Assembly (NCBI RefSeq): GCF_027942865.1 | Contig: NC_134509.1 | Coordinates: 6,606,754 to 6,670,753 of the forward strand | Direction: 5' to 3' | Length of the DNA stretch: 64,000 bases | Origin: Odontesthes bonariensis | Lineage: Eukaryota > Chordata > Actinopteri > Atheriniformes > Atherinopsidae | In this document: positions 12,401 to 27,646 of the stretch, piece after piece | How positions within the stretch are numbered: position 1 is the stretch's first letter | Layout of the letters: each line of letters opens with the position of its first letter | The notes under the pieces: generated by a model | What the model saw: only the letters and a program-made list of their open reading frames with translations | Database searches by the model: none | Told to the model about the DNA's origin: nothing | Program-made: the position numbers and the translations under genes

Positions 12401-14690
12401 ACACATGTAAATGTATGGTCAGTCTGAGGGGTTTTTAATGAAGCACCCAGAAGCGATTTTTTGATTCTTTCAGTCTCTTTTTTGTTCAGTTGAAAAGGTT
12501 TTTTTTTTTTAATAGAATGCAATCAGGGGAAGCCAGGAACCCTAATGAAATCCAGGCACTGACAAGGTTTAGAAATCGTAGGTCTGTCAGCCATGTCCCT
12601 CTGTACACCTGTGGAGCAGATGAGTTTCATTCCTCAGCCAGACTTTGCCTCTCCTGCAGAGGCGCTGGCGGGGAAGTCTTGCACCATGCCACTAAGCTAA
12701 GCCTCGGGGCGTTAGTTCAGCAGGCTTAACCAAAAAGTCTTCAGACTCAGACGCTAATTCCAAGTTCTTGATTGCATACCCTTTTCTTTCACAAGTGATC
12801 CTATAATCTTAACGGTTAATGGGTGTCTTCCGCAGCTCTTCACACGCTACATTCACTATCTTACCCAGACTGAACAGCAACCGCACAATACGGTTCTCAG
12901 GCTGTTTGTGGGTTTCTGAACACAAGTGCCGAGGTTTCTGTGCTTAACCGTCACCCCTCTCTTGCATTCCCATTTGTGACTCTCCAGCTCATAGCTAACA
13001 ATTTGTAAGTTTGATACCCGTAGCTGCAACAAGAGACGGTAACACACGAGGACACGTAAAAGGCTTGCACCTATGGCTGACATTTAAGCATTTGCCTCAG
13101 CTGACTGGCTCTCACATTGGACACTCAGACCCACACATACAAACACAAAACTGCACGAGGGTTCACATAATCCACATGCCAGCAGGGAGACGAGTTTGAC
13201 AGATCTCATGAAAACAGGCACATCATGAACATTTGAATGCACACACACAATGCAGCGCAAAGGTTCACTGGGTCCATGTGCCAGTGGGGAAATAAGGGAT
13301 TGACTGCTTTTATGGCTAACTATTTTTGGTCAGAATGATGGATGTTTATGTCTTTTATTGATCAAGTTGAAGAATGGGTTTGAAGAATTCGTGGACGTTC
13401 GAGCATGCTGATTAATCAGGTAGCAAAGGTGGTGGAATAAAACATCCTAAATTACATTTTTGGTACATTAGCATTATTGCCAGGTATTATAAATTAGAAA
13501 ATCAACCTCTTTTTGCAAAGTCAGCGATGTATTAGCATTTAGTCACCCCCCACCCCCAAGATAAATTACACTCTTATCATTTACACTTCTGTGATTTCCT
13601 ACCACTGCGTAAGCAAATCTGTGACAGTATGTAATTCTAATTAATCCGAATTTCACTCTGACGTCGTGTGAACTTGTTGATTGGGCAAAAGCCATTTCTG
13701 TGGTTATGTGTGTATTTATATGAGCGTGTGCGCGTGTGTGTGTGTGTGCATGCGTGTGTGCTTCTAAGCAACAAAATGACTATTGTGAGCACAGCTCCAG
13801 GTGCCTAGCAACCAAAATCGCTCTGTTTCCCTGGCAACAGTTGCCTCGCACTCTCTGTGTGGGTGATTGGCAGCCTTGACAACGGAGACGGAGTGACACT
13901 TGACCTCGCGTGCTGAATGGGAGAGGAGAAAGAGGAAGAGAGAAATAGAAGGCAGGGGGAGGGAGTGGACAGGCAGAGACAGAGGAGAGACTAAGTGATA
14001 ATCATTCTCCATTGTAATCATCCTCCAGCATGTTTCATAAGGCGTCGTCAATACCTCTCCAGCTGGGGTCCATCATCAAATACAATACAAAGTGCAGCGC
14101 GCACATGCAGGGACACACTCCTCCTGGGTGGAGAGCCCAGGCAGGCACTCCACATCCCATCTATTATCACTCATCCCTGTCTGGTGCACAGCCTCGCTAC
14201 ACTGTCTTCTTTCATTTGTGCTCTGCTAAATTCTGTGCTCTGAGGGGATGAATGGATACTGGACTTCTAAAAATGTGCCATGCTCACAGATGCCACAGGA
14301 CAGTAGTTTGACAGCCGCACACACAGAAACTGCGCTCAGCCCCGTTAAATATAATTGCCGTAATTATTAAAATGTGCTTTATGGGCTTTCAGTCTGTCCC
14401 ATTTGCGAGATGAGGGGGTTCCATTGTACATGCTTTTCCTGTTCATTAAAAAGAAAAAAAAAAGAGCATGTTTTTTCGTGGCTGACAACCCTGTTTATGA
14501 AAAGAAATCAAAACCGGAACATAAAATCAATAAAAAAAAAAGAGCCCATTTTAAGTGAAACCCTGAGATGTTATTATATGTGAACTGTATAATCCAAATC
14601 AAACACAATGTTGTCTGCTGTTGTGTTGCAGCCATCAAATTAAAAAATAAATAATACTAGTAAAATGCCCCCCCCCCCACAATACATTTT
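9460..14690. other. long non-coding stretch, no gene seen
   Basis: No exon with family similarity was found on either strand. The stretch is less repeat-rich than its flanks. Purine-rich patches lie at 10980-11110, 11320-11420 and 11690-11770. ORFs at 10738-11118 and 10778-11107 overlap in two frames and show no recognisable domain. A TG-rich tract with CG steps lies at 13720-13765. Conserved regulatory elements could be present but cannot be recognised without alignment. Confidence 0.4.
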
Positions 14691-14694
14691 AAAT

Positions 14695-14795
14695 GTTCAG
14701 TTGGGAATAAAATGATAGTTAACATGATTTGTAAATCATTGAATTCTGATTTTTATTTACATTTTACACAGTATTCCAACTTTTTAAATTGGGGT
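14695..14795. mobile_element. terminal fragment of an IS630/Tc1-like transposon
   Basis: The block ATGATTTGTAAATCATTGAA, then TTTTTATTTACATTTTACACA, then AAATTGGGGTTGTAG is the characteristic end of the fish element whose transposase relic is seen at 7560-8260. Only this terminus is present, and it abuts a SINE-like repeat. Confidence 0.6.
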
Positions 14796-14799
14796 TGTA

Positions 14800-15060
14800 G
14801 GTATGAAAAGGGTTCCTGGTTCGAATCCCAGCTGGGCTTTTCTGTGTGGAGTTTGCATGTTCTCTCCATGTATATCTGGGTACTTATCTCCGGCCTCCCA
14901 TCATCCAAAAACATGCATGTCAGGTTAATTGGTGACTCTAAATTGTCCCTAGGAGTGAATATGAGCATGGGTGGCTGTTTGTCTACGTGTGGCCCTGTGA
15001 TGGACTGGCAATCTGTCCAGGGTGTACCCCACCTCTCCCCCAAGTGACAGCTGGAACTTT
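14800..15060 (+). mobile_element. tRNA-derived SINE-like repeat
   Basis: GGTTCCTGGTTCGAATCCCA contains an RNA polymerase III B box (GGTTCGAATCC). It is followed by the tail typical of a widespread fish repeat: GAGTTTGCATGTTCTCTCC, AAAAACATGCATGTCAGG, TTAATTGGTGACTCTAAATT, GTGATGGACTGGCAATCTG and TCCAGGGTGTACCCC. The A-box half and the 3' tail are truncated, so this is not a functional tRNA. Confidence 0.65.
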
Positions 15061-16455
15061 TGAGGCCAGTCAAAATATATCTGCTCTTCTCAAAAAAAAT
15101 TAAAAATAAATTTGCTGACCACATTTGAACGCGACAATTACGGAAAATGCATTGTTTCCATTTCACTACGCAAAGTATACACATGAAACGAGACCAAATG
15201 ATTAAGTCAAATTTATTCATGATTTTCTGGACCACACATTAAATGTAAAAAAAACAAAAAAACAAAAACAGAGCTATTCTTGGCCTAAAGTATTGCTGTG
15301 TAGCATCAGAAAATGATCGCTCAGCTTTACAGATTGATTTCAAGGAGAAAGAAAACAAAATTTCTGCTCCAATGCACACAGACGATTTATTCCTCTTGAA
15401 AAAAGTTATTTCATTTAGTGAGCCGAAAACATTCAGTTAACTGCAACCTGAGTTGATTATGAACAATTAAAGAACCAATGAAACGAGCAGCTAAGTAGAA
15501 ATGCGATGCATTTTGTTGCCTTCTATAATAGGATGACCCAACGCTGTGACACAAGAGTCTATGAGTGGCTTTAGCTATAATTACTATGAGGGGAGGAGAA
15601 AAAAAAAAAAAAAACAGCAACACCATGCCTAACAGAGCGAATAATATGGATTATTTCACACATACATAAGAGACTTGGATGAAATAAAGTACTCAAATGA
15701 GGCGCAATACTAATTGCAAAATGTGACATCATCCAGCTTAGGTGTTGACATGAAATACATTAACATCCAGCTCCAGCCCAGACTTTGTAAGGTCTGACTG
15801 CGAAGGCTTTGAGAGAAATGTTCTCTCAAAGCAGACGTTGCACTCGGTGTCCTTGTTGGATCCAGACTCGATGTGCAGGAAACTGGATGTTTTCAACTTT
15901 TAAATACACAAATACTGTATTAATTTGCCTTTCTCATTCTGCTAACCTGTTTGTACTTTCTCTGGATTCACAATAAAAAGCCGACTCTTTCTTTGACTTT
16001 GCCGCTCTCTTGTGTAAATTTTACATTTGTTCAGCTAACTATATCTGGCGGGTAGAAGCAAACTATCTACAACTAAATATCATGTTAATAACTTGCATTT
16101 GAATGATCCGAGAGCCATCTTAAAACAGATATTCCTGCTGAATGTGTGAGGAGAAATCATGGTGCCCTGCACAGAACGACTGATGCAACACCCGACAAGT
16201 GTCACTACTAGGTTTGTGGGCTGAAACATTACACAGGAAGGAAAAAAACTCAGGATGAAAGAAATGCTTCTGAGCAGGTTTTCGCCGACACCTCATTAGC
16301 TGGACTGCCGTTCACAGGGACCAAACGAAACTTGTCGATAATACTACTGAAAGTTTCTACCGTGCCCTTTGACCCTCTTGATCCAAATGGGCATATTCCA
16401 CCAGCCACATGCTCATCATATCCAAATTCCTGAGATACTTCGGTGTCCACGAGGA

Positions 16456-20670
<4,215 letters not shown>

Positions 20671-21196
20671 TTAAACAAAGCCAGCAAGTGCGTTCGGTGA
20701 ATATCACGAAGTATGTGAGAATATCTGACCCGATTCAAGTTTGCAGTTGTTACACCATACTATTGGTAAGTTAGCAGGCTAACGTTAGCATTTTTTGCTG
20801 TTTATCTTCTGAACAACTTGAATCGCCTCACGACAAAAATACAAATCGAAATGGCCTCTGCTAAGAACTCGTCTTTGTCTTATGACTCGACGAGCCTCAA
20901 CCATTAAACAGAACGAAACTGTTAAACGTTAAGTAGGAAAAGTTTAAGCTTGTTTACCTTTCCGTTTTTTTTAAATACACGTTGCAGTACTTAGCAAACG
21001 GATTCCTCCCTAAGTCCTGGCCCCCCGGCAACCGTTCGATCAAAATGATTGGAGAGAGTGTGCGCTCCGTGGCCAGCCATTGGCTGTCTGACACGTCACT
21101 CAACTTGACCGGCAGTGACGAAACGGTCTGACTGACATAGCGTATTCCCGCGTGGTGGCGACAGAAGCACAGTAAGGTGTGTTGTTCTGGAAATAC

Positions 21197-22602
21197 TAGT
21201 GATGGCAAAACGAGGCTTTTTGAAGCATTGAATCATTTTGAACCATTGTGTCATAAAGTGGTTCACTACTCGAAGCTTCATTCAATTCCCTTGGGTGACA
21301 TCTACTGGCGTAGCGATTGTTGCACCATAAGAAGTCCTGCGAATGTGATGCATAGGCTATAATAACACGATAATAACACGTATGTATGTGTGTTGTACAT
21401 ATGGGTTTGTAGTACCTCATTAAAGATTGATTAATTTACCCATGGAATAATAATTTGCCCTCTCCGGGTCAGGAATGAGATCCTTCCCCAAGTGGAGGAG
21501 TTCAAGTATCTCGGGGTCTTGTGAGGGACAAATGGAGCGGGAGGTTGACAGGTGGATCGGTGCGCCATCAGCTGAGCCAGAAGGAGAAGCTCTCGATTTA
21601 CCAATCAATCTGTGTTCCTACCCTCACGTATGGTCACGAGCTGTGGGTAGTGACCGAAAGAATGAGATCGCCAATACAAGCGGCCGAAATGAATTTCCTC
21701 CGCAGGGTGTCTGGGCTCTCCCTTAGAGATAGGGTGAGAAGCTCGGTCATCCGGGAGGGGCCCGGAGTAGAACCGCTGCTCCTCCGCATCGAGAGGAGTC
21801 AGATGAGGTGGCTCGGGCATCTGGTTAGGATGCCTCCTGGACGCCTGGTGAGACGCGTCCCACTGGGAGGAGACCCCGGAGAAGACCCCGGACACGTTGG
21901 ATCTCTGGCAGGGGAACGCCTCGGGGTCCCCCCAGAAGAGCTGGAGGAAGTGGCCGGGGACAGGGACGTCTGGGTTTCTCTGCTTAAGCTGCTGCCCCCG
22001 CGACCCGATCCCCGGACCAGCGGAAGATAATGGATGGATGGATGGAATAATAATTTAAAAACAATGTGAAAAGTTTTGGTTTGTCATTCATATTTTCTTT
22101 GGGAGTGTGCTTGGTGTAATAAAGAGAGTGCTTGTGTTAGGTGTTTTTATTCAAGAAAAGTAGTTTTTGCATAGTAGAAGGGCTCAAACGGTTTCTTTTT
22201 TTTTTCTCCAGCTTTGGAAAATATTCTTTCACAGGGAACAGAGGAGGCTGGTGTGACCAAGAACTGTTTGGGTCGAAATATTCCCACACTTTAGAACGCT
22301 TCCTCGATGGTTGCTCCATGAGAGAATAATCCAAAACTCCGAATATCAAAAAACGTGAGCTGTTCGTAACGTATAATACGTGTAGAACGGGGACATGAAC
22401 CGGGGCTTCAGCCATCTTGAATACACTGAATCGCGGAAAATGTTCAAAGCTCCGCACATCAACTCGAAGCAGTCAGCTGACTCGGTCTGAATGAAGCAGT
22501 GAAGTGGTTCAAACGTCATCAGTGACGTCACATGAAGCGAGCTCCGGCCCACTGCTTCACTAAGCGTGCTTCGGAGCTTCGGTGTTGGAGGTAACATCAC
22601 TA
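21197..22602. mobile_element. hAT-like nonautonomous element interrupted by a Rex3 copy
   Basis: The outer ends are TAGTGATG (21197-21204) and CATCACTA (22595-22602). Inside the ends are related GAAGC-rich blocks (GAGGCTTTTTGAAGC on the left, GCTTCGGAGCTTCGG on the right). No transposase is present. A Rex3-type LINE is inserted at 21457-22043. I did not find a clean 8-bp target duplication, so the hAT assignment is tentative. Confidence 0.45.
21444..22056 (+). mobile_element. Rex3-type (RTE clade) LINE, 5'-truncated, with target-site duplication
   Basis: The insert (21457-22043) encodes the C-terminal end of a Rex3-like reverse transcriptase polyprotein. RVRSSVIREGPGVEPLLLRI and MRWLGHLVRMPPGRLVRRV are read at 21737-21867, and RLGVPPEELEEVAGDRDVW follows; the first part (VEEFKYLGVL) is in another frame. 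It ends in the simple tail GGATGGATGGATGG. GGAATAATAATTT flanks both sides (21444-21456 and 22044-22056), a 13-bp target-site duplication. The copy lacks the endonuclease and the main RT domain and has frameshifts, so it is dead on arrival. Confidence 0.85.
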
Positions 22603-22899
22603 CATGACACAAATAATATGCAGCGCTAAAGCTTTCTACATATATGAAATACAGTGGAATACAATGTGTTATATGAATTTAATTTGCAACGCCCTCTTCC
22701 TGCTACTACCTTAAGCTGCTGCTGAAACTCAAACCACCGGGGAAGTAGAAAATTTAGGCCGTCTTTGTTATCGCGCCATATTTACTACGAGCTGCATCCG
22801 AAACTTCTCGCTATACGCCTCAGCTCATGTGACCGTTAACGTGCTGCGGATAATGTGCAACACCACACAGACAACTTCATTTAAGTTTGTGATTTGAGT

Positions 22900-23160
22900 T
22901 AAACACTACCAACGTGTGTTTCACGTTGTGTGGCGCGACAAGTGCTAATACACTGGACTGGCGGCTGTGCACCGCTTTGCTGCATCAACGATGCGTTCAC
23001 TGCGCGGCATCGTGCACAAGGCTTTACAGACCCAGAAGAGTTTCAGCAGTCTTTTGCTGCTACCTGTTGCAAGGTGGATTTAAACCATACAACTCCGCCC
23101 ACATACAAGTCATTTCTCATGTTACTTTAGAAACCACACCCACAAATCGTAATACCTCGA
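22900..23160. other. unassigned sequence between transposons
   Basis: CpG-containing non-coding sequence. Overlapping short ORFs (22914-23180) are in competing frames and show no domain that I recognise. Confidence 0.3.
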
Positions 23161-23499
23161 CACTAAAGGCTGATTCTTAAGGCTCTAGCATGGTTGCCGC
23201 ATCTGCTCGCGCGAGCGGTGTTGATGACGTCACGAGTTCGTGCCCGCCATAGGACCCTATATAGTGGCGCAAGTCGTTGCGCGCCAGTAGTTGCAATTTT
23301 CTCCGTCACAGAGGTGGCGCTGCTACGTGAAGGTTACCGCTACTCTACAACCACGAAAGTGGAGAAGAAAACAATGCCGCTGTCAAGAGCAAGAATACTG
23401 TAATTAATGATACTGCTGCAGTTTTCGGATCATTTTAATTTTTTAATTCAGTTAAAAGAGGTGAAGGTTTGAAGCCCCCGGCATCAACAGAGTCTCTGC

Positions 23500-23690
23500 C
23501 CTCTTCTTTCCTTCACGTATCTGTCCCGTAGCTTCTTTCACACATTCTTACAGAACTCTCCCTCTTTCCCCAAAGTTCTGCCAATCTCTGTGCACCAGTT
23601 TTGGGAGTTTACGTCCTCCCTGTGCTGTTTCACTGCAGTTTCGTACAGCTGCCTGTACAAACGCACCTCCTCACTGAGCCGGTCTCACAT
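23500..23690 (-). pseudogene. MADF-domain protein relic (Harbinger accessory gene)
   Basis: The minus strand reads DRLSEEVRLYRQLYETAVKQ, then WCTEIGRTLGKEGEFCKNV, then KKLRDRYVKERR. These are the helices of a MADF DNA-binding domain. Two in-frame stops interrupt it, one right after the Met and one before KKLRD. It belongs to a Harbinger-type element and is inverted relative to the two MADF fragments downstream. Confidence 0.6.
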
Positions 23691-24028
23691 CGGTCCATCC
23701 GGTTCGTTGTGGTCGGCGCCGCCAAGTTACAAAAATCGACTGGTGCACGACAACGCGCTGCGCCGTCTTTTCAAGGCAAGCGCCAGGCCTGAAACGTCAT
23801 TTTGACGTCACGGTCCACCACCGCCGTGACAGACGCGGCAACCATGCTACCGCCTTTACTCGGCGCAACCTCGCTCATACTAGCTGGTCGCAAATGGCGC
23901 AAACGGTCACGTGACCCAAAATTCCGCCACGCCCCCCTTCGCAAGCTAGAAAATCCTCGCGCGCACACAACTTTTTTTCTGACTTCGCACGCCCTCCACC
24001 GGAAACAGCTGACCAAGAAAAAGAAAAA

Positions 24029-24121
24029 ATGAACACTGCAGAGACCGCGGTGACCGAGAGGGTGTGCCTCTACAAACATCTGTACGACACGTCTATGAAG
24101 TTACACTGGGACAACGTTTGA
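24029..24121 (+). pseudogene. truncated MADF gene start, unit 1
   Basis: The reading MNTAETAVTERVCLYKHLYD continues with TSMKLHWDNV and then TGA. It is the first helix of a MADF domain cut off by an internal deletion that joins it directly to the nuclease side of the element. Confidence 0.5.
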
Positions 24122-24432
24122 CAAAGTTCGTCTTGTTGCAAAGGACGAACAATCCACCATCTCTTCTGTTTTTGCCGCAGCCGCTTAGCTCTGAGATGCA
24201 TATACAGTTCTACACCCAGAGTAAATTCATTCCGCATCAGATGTGCCAGCCTCTGCTGACGTGACACCACAGGTGGCATTGTGTATGCCTTCTTCGTATG
24301 CTTTTCAGCTTGTTTCCTCAACAGTGACGCCCGCTGGTCTGGAGAGAACTGCAAATGTAACGCATTCTCGGCGCAAACTGCGCTTATGAGCTGAAGGAAC
24401 TGTGAAGGGGCTGGCGCTTTCGATGACGTCAT
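24070..24432 (-). pseudogene. Harbinger nuclease N-terminal fragment, unit 1
   Basis: The minus-strand frame contains SRQQRLAHLMRNEFTLGVEL and RLRQKQKRWWIVRPLQQDEL. The RRWW(V/I)RPL block is typical of the N-terminus of Harbinger/PIF nucleases, ahead of the catalytic domain. The frame runs out into the MADF side after the deletion junction. No DDE catalytic region is present. Confidence 0.5.
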
Positions 24433-24650
24433 TAATGGTTCTCGAGCCAGAACAGTTGCGCGTTTGCGCCGAGTATGAATCAGCCTTTACTAGCTGGTCG
24501 CAAATGGCGCAAACGGTCACGTGACCCAAAATTCCGCCACGCCCCCCGTCGCAAGCTAAAAAATCCTAGCGCGTCGCAAGGGCGTGCACACAACGTTTTT
24601 TCTGACTTGCGTGAGCTCAACCGGAAACAGCTGACCAAGAGAAAGGAAAA

Positions 24651-24743
24651 ATGAACACTGACGAGACCGCGGTGACCGAGAGGGTGCGCCTCTACAAACA
24701 TCTGTACGACACGTCTATGAAGTTACACTGGGACAACGTTTGA
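24651..24743 (+). pseudogene. truncated MADF gene start, unit 2
   Basis: A near copy of the unit at 24029 (MNTDETAVTERVRLYKHLYD, then TSMKLHWDNV, stop). It has a few substitutions and the same deletion junction, showing that the junction existed before the tandem duplication. Confidence 0.5.
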
Positions 24744-24907
24744 CAAAGTTCGTCTTGTTGCAAAGGACGAACATTCCACCTTCTCTTGTGTTTTTGCCGC
24801 AGCCGCTTAGCTCTGAGATACATATACAGTTCTACACCCAGAGTAAATTCATTCCGCATCCGCATCAGATGTGCCAGCCTCTGCTGACGTGACACCACAG
24901 GTGGCAT
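24692..24907 (-). pseudogene. Harbinger nuclease N-terminal fragment, unit 2
   Basis: The same reading as unit 1 (SRQQRLAHLMRMRNEFTLGV, then KRRWNVRPLQQDE) with a 6-bp duplication that adds Met-Arg and a Trp-to-Asn change in the RRWW block. It is a decayed copy. Confidence 0.5.
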
Positions 24908-25639
24908 TGTGTATGCTTTTCTTCGTCCGGTTCTTCAGCTTGTTTCCTCAACAGTGACGCCCGCTGGTCTGGAGAGAACTGCAAATGTGAAGGAACTGTG
25001 AAGGGGCTGGCGCTTTCGATGACGTCATTAATGGTTCTCGAGCCAGAACAGTTGCGCGGTTGCGCCGAGTAAGAATCAGGCTAAAAAGTTGTGTGCGCGA
25101 CGATTTTTTAGCTTGCGACGGGGGGCGTGGCGGAATTTTGGGTCACGTGACCGTTTGCGCCATTTGCGACCAGCTAGTAAGAATGGGTCAAAGCGAGGTT
25201 GCGCCGAGTAAGAATCAGGCTTAACGCCTACATGTTGTAGCTTTTTGCTGCCACTTGGGGGCAGTGCCATAAATCTGTGAGACGGTCTGAGCTGTGAGCT
25301 CATTCCTGCTGTCCTCGTTCCTTTTGCTTTGCTTTGCCGTGGAAAAGAGAGAAGTCAAAGTGGACAAAGATCTGATTTGTGATGAAGTCAAACTAAGCGT
25401 TCAAATAAAGACGATTGTCCAGAGAAGTTTTTGTCTGAGCTGTTCACCCGTTCTTCTTTGCTTTGTATGGTTTTTGGCGCTCCGTAATCTTTGTTGTGAA
25501 ATCAATTGCTGTCCGCCCCTTCCAGCTCTAGGTGGTGTGAGCTAACTTTCAACTTAGGCTGGGAATAGACTTACTTTTAATTGTGGATATGCATGTTTAT
25601 CATGGTTGCCCAGCGTATCCCAGGTTTGTTTGGAGTGTA

Positions 25640-26315
25640 GTGTGTGCTAGGGCTGAACGATATGGACAAAATTTCATATCTCGATATTCATGCCAGATAT
25701 CTCGATATCGATACGATACGATATGACTACAGGTTTGATGAAAACCAAGCATTTTTCAGAAAAATAAAAACATCATAAAACAAAAGAGTGCACTTTTATT
25801 GATTAATTTTCGCCAAGCACGACCTGCACAACACCTCGCTCTGGTCGACATCATTCTTTCTAAATCCAAAATACCTCCAAATAATGGAGGATGATTTATG
25901 TTTTGGCACAAAATTAGATTCTGCACTGCCACCGGCCGAATTATCTTCCGCGCTCATGTCACTTTTCTTTCGTTTCTTTCGTTTTGATTTCGCCGTGAAT
26001 TCCCCGTGAATGTGTGTGGCTGTGTGCGTCTCAGTCTACTTCTCCCTCACTCCCACCCTCCTATGTTTGTCATTGGTTGGCTTCAGCTGTCGATCCACAG
26101 CAAGCGTGAAATAAGCTTTGTGGTTGGCTGGCGGTGGGGTGCGTTCAAGCGCAATCTTAAAAGTAATGTTTATGGTGACTGCCGGAGCTGTATAAGCAAG
26201 GCGAGCGCGGGGGAAATATATCGTTTATATCGTTGCTTTTTCGAAATTACTTTCTTGAATGTTCATATCTCGATATAGATACGATAACGATATATCGTTC
26301 AGCCCTAGTGTGTGC
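25640..26315. mobile_element. hAT-type MITE with 8-bp target duplication
   Basis: The element runs from TAGGGCTGAACGATAT (25648) to ATATCGTTCAGCCCTA (ending 26307), perfect 16-bp inverted ends. GTGTGTGC flanks both sides (25640-25647 and 26308-26315), an 8-bp target duplication as produced by hAT transposases. Near each end are further CGATATCGATACGATA-like repeats. No transposase gene is present. Confidence 0.85.
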
Positions 26316-27640
26316 ATATCCTGAAAAATGAATGCTGCGCTTTCGTAAGCTCCAAATATGTAGGCGACTGGTCGGATGTAGGGTCATAGGGTCAGCAGAG
26401 GTAAAAATGGCGGGAAGTTTTGAAGGTAAACTTGTAGAGAAAGTCCACAGTTATCTGTATATTTACGATGTTTGTCAAAATTGCTGATTAGAGATCAGTG
26501 CCAATTTTGGAAACATGCATGCATTGAGAAAAATGTTGGAGAAATGGGGAGGGAGCAGTGCCTATGGCGTATTTTTTTTCCAGCATGAGTCATCTGGTGT
26601 GGCCCCTGATGGAATCATTGTACACAAATAGGTATGTAAAGAATTACGCCCACAATGGATGAAGTGTGATTAAAAAGAATGTATATTCGGGCCTTAAAAG
26701 TGTTTGCTCAGCACAGCATCATCTCTGGAGCCTGTACATTGATAGCTTTGTGGAGCAATGAAAGTATGTCCGTCTGTATTAGAAAAAACGGACGCAGATG
26801 GATATTTCCATGTAGGTATGAAATCAGCCTTTAGCATAACCAGTCAAATTCATGTGGGCAAAGTTTGATGATCCAAATGGATTCACAGCTTGACATACTT
26901 TTAGAGGTAACTTCAGCTTGCATTTTGAATGAAATTTCATTGTTGAATATATTGCATTGGTAAAGAAAAATTTGTGTCCCGATAACTATTATTTCAAATG
27001 ATCCCACTCTGTCTACTAGTCCTGTACGAGTATTTACTGGGTGACAGCTGATCAATAGTGGGGCCCCAGTGAAAAGGGACTGGCAACGCTTACTACTGTA
27101 ATACAAATTGGAAACTTTAACTATGTATCCCCAAATTTTGTGATTGATCTCTTTCTGATCAGCTGACAGATTAAAGGCTTCTTCATGTGTTTAGAACGTT
27201 GTCCGACTGCTTGAAATAATATAAACAATTTAAAGAGAAACTATGATCTTTTAGAAAATGACACACCGCTGTTGATGAAACTTCCCCCGGGTTGCTGAAA
27301 TTAGTTTGACCTTCAACAGGTAGAGATGTGAAATTCAGCGTGGACACTGTGCAGTAGTGGTTATAGTCCCTGGAACATCACCAGCGAGAGTTAAGTTTCC
27401 TGCAGAATAAATAGTTTTCATGATGTTATAGATGTCAGTATTGTGGTGAAGGGCTTTTACAGTCTCCCACAGTGGCAATAGACTGCAGCAAAGACGTGTT
27501 CAATTTAATCGACTGTAAGATCTTTTTGAAAATGTCAATAATCAAGTAAGAGAAGAGTCATGTCCTCATAACCCTTGGTTGGTTACCCTAAGTACTTGAA
27601 TACAAGGCAACTGGACTTAATTAAATCTTTGAATGTTGTG
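26316..27640. other. region upstream of pld6, no gene seen
   Basis: No domain-bearing ORF was found. AAAAATGGCGGGAAGTTTTGAAG|GTAAAC at about 26403-26430 resembles a short exon with a donor, but it has no partner exon that I can identify. pld6 regulatory sequence probably lies here. Confidence 0.3.
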
Positions 27641-27646
27641 TGGTAG

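Larger units (their letters stand above)
23164..25223. mobile_element. composite Harbinger/MADF element with tandem and inverted units
   Basis: The outer ends are TAAAGGCTGATTCTTA (23164-23179) and TAAGAATCAGGCTTA (25209-25223), which are inverted copies with a small mismatch. Inside, a unit starting TAGCTGGTCGCAAATGGCG occurs at 23881 and again at 24491 (about 610 bp apart). Its first about 90 bp are repeated in inverted orientation at 25086-25176. Each tandem unit pairs a MADF-type start on the plus strand with a nuclease N-terminus on the minus strand. A separate MADF relic lies on the minus strand at 23500-23690. The structure suggests internal-deletion derivatives that duplicated in place. 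Confidence 0.6.

Noticed and set aside
14812-14832. tRNA gene suggested by a B box (GGTTCGAATCC)
   Set aside because: No cloverleaf or A-box half; the following sequence is the tail of a SINE-like repeat.
16250-16450. 66-aa minus-strand ORF
   Set aside because: Lies directly downstream of the elof1 stop codon and is best explained as 3' UTR.
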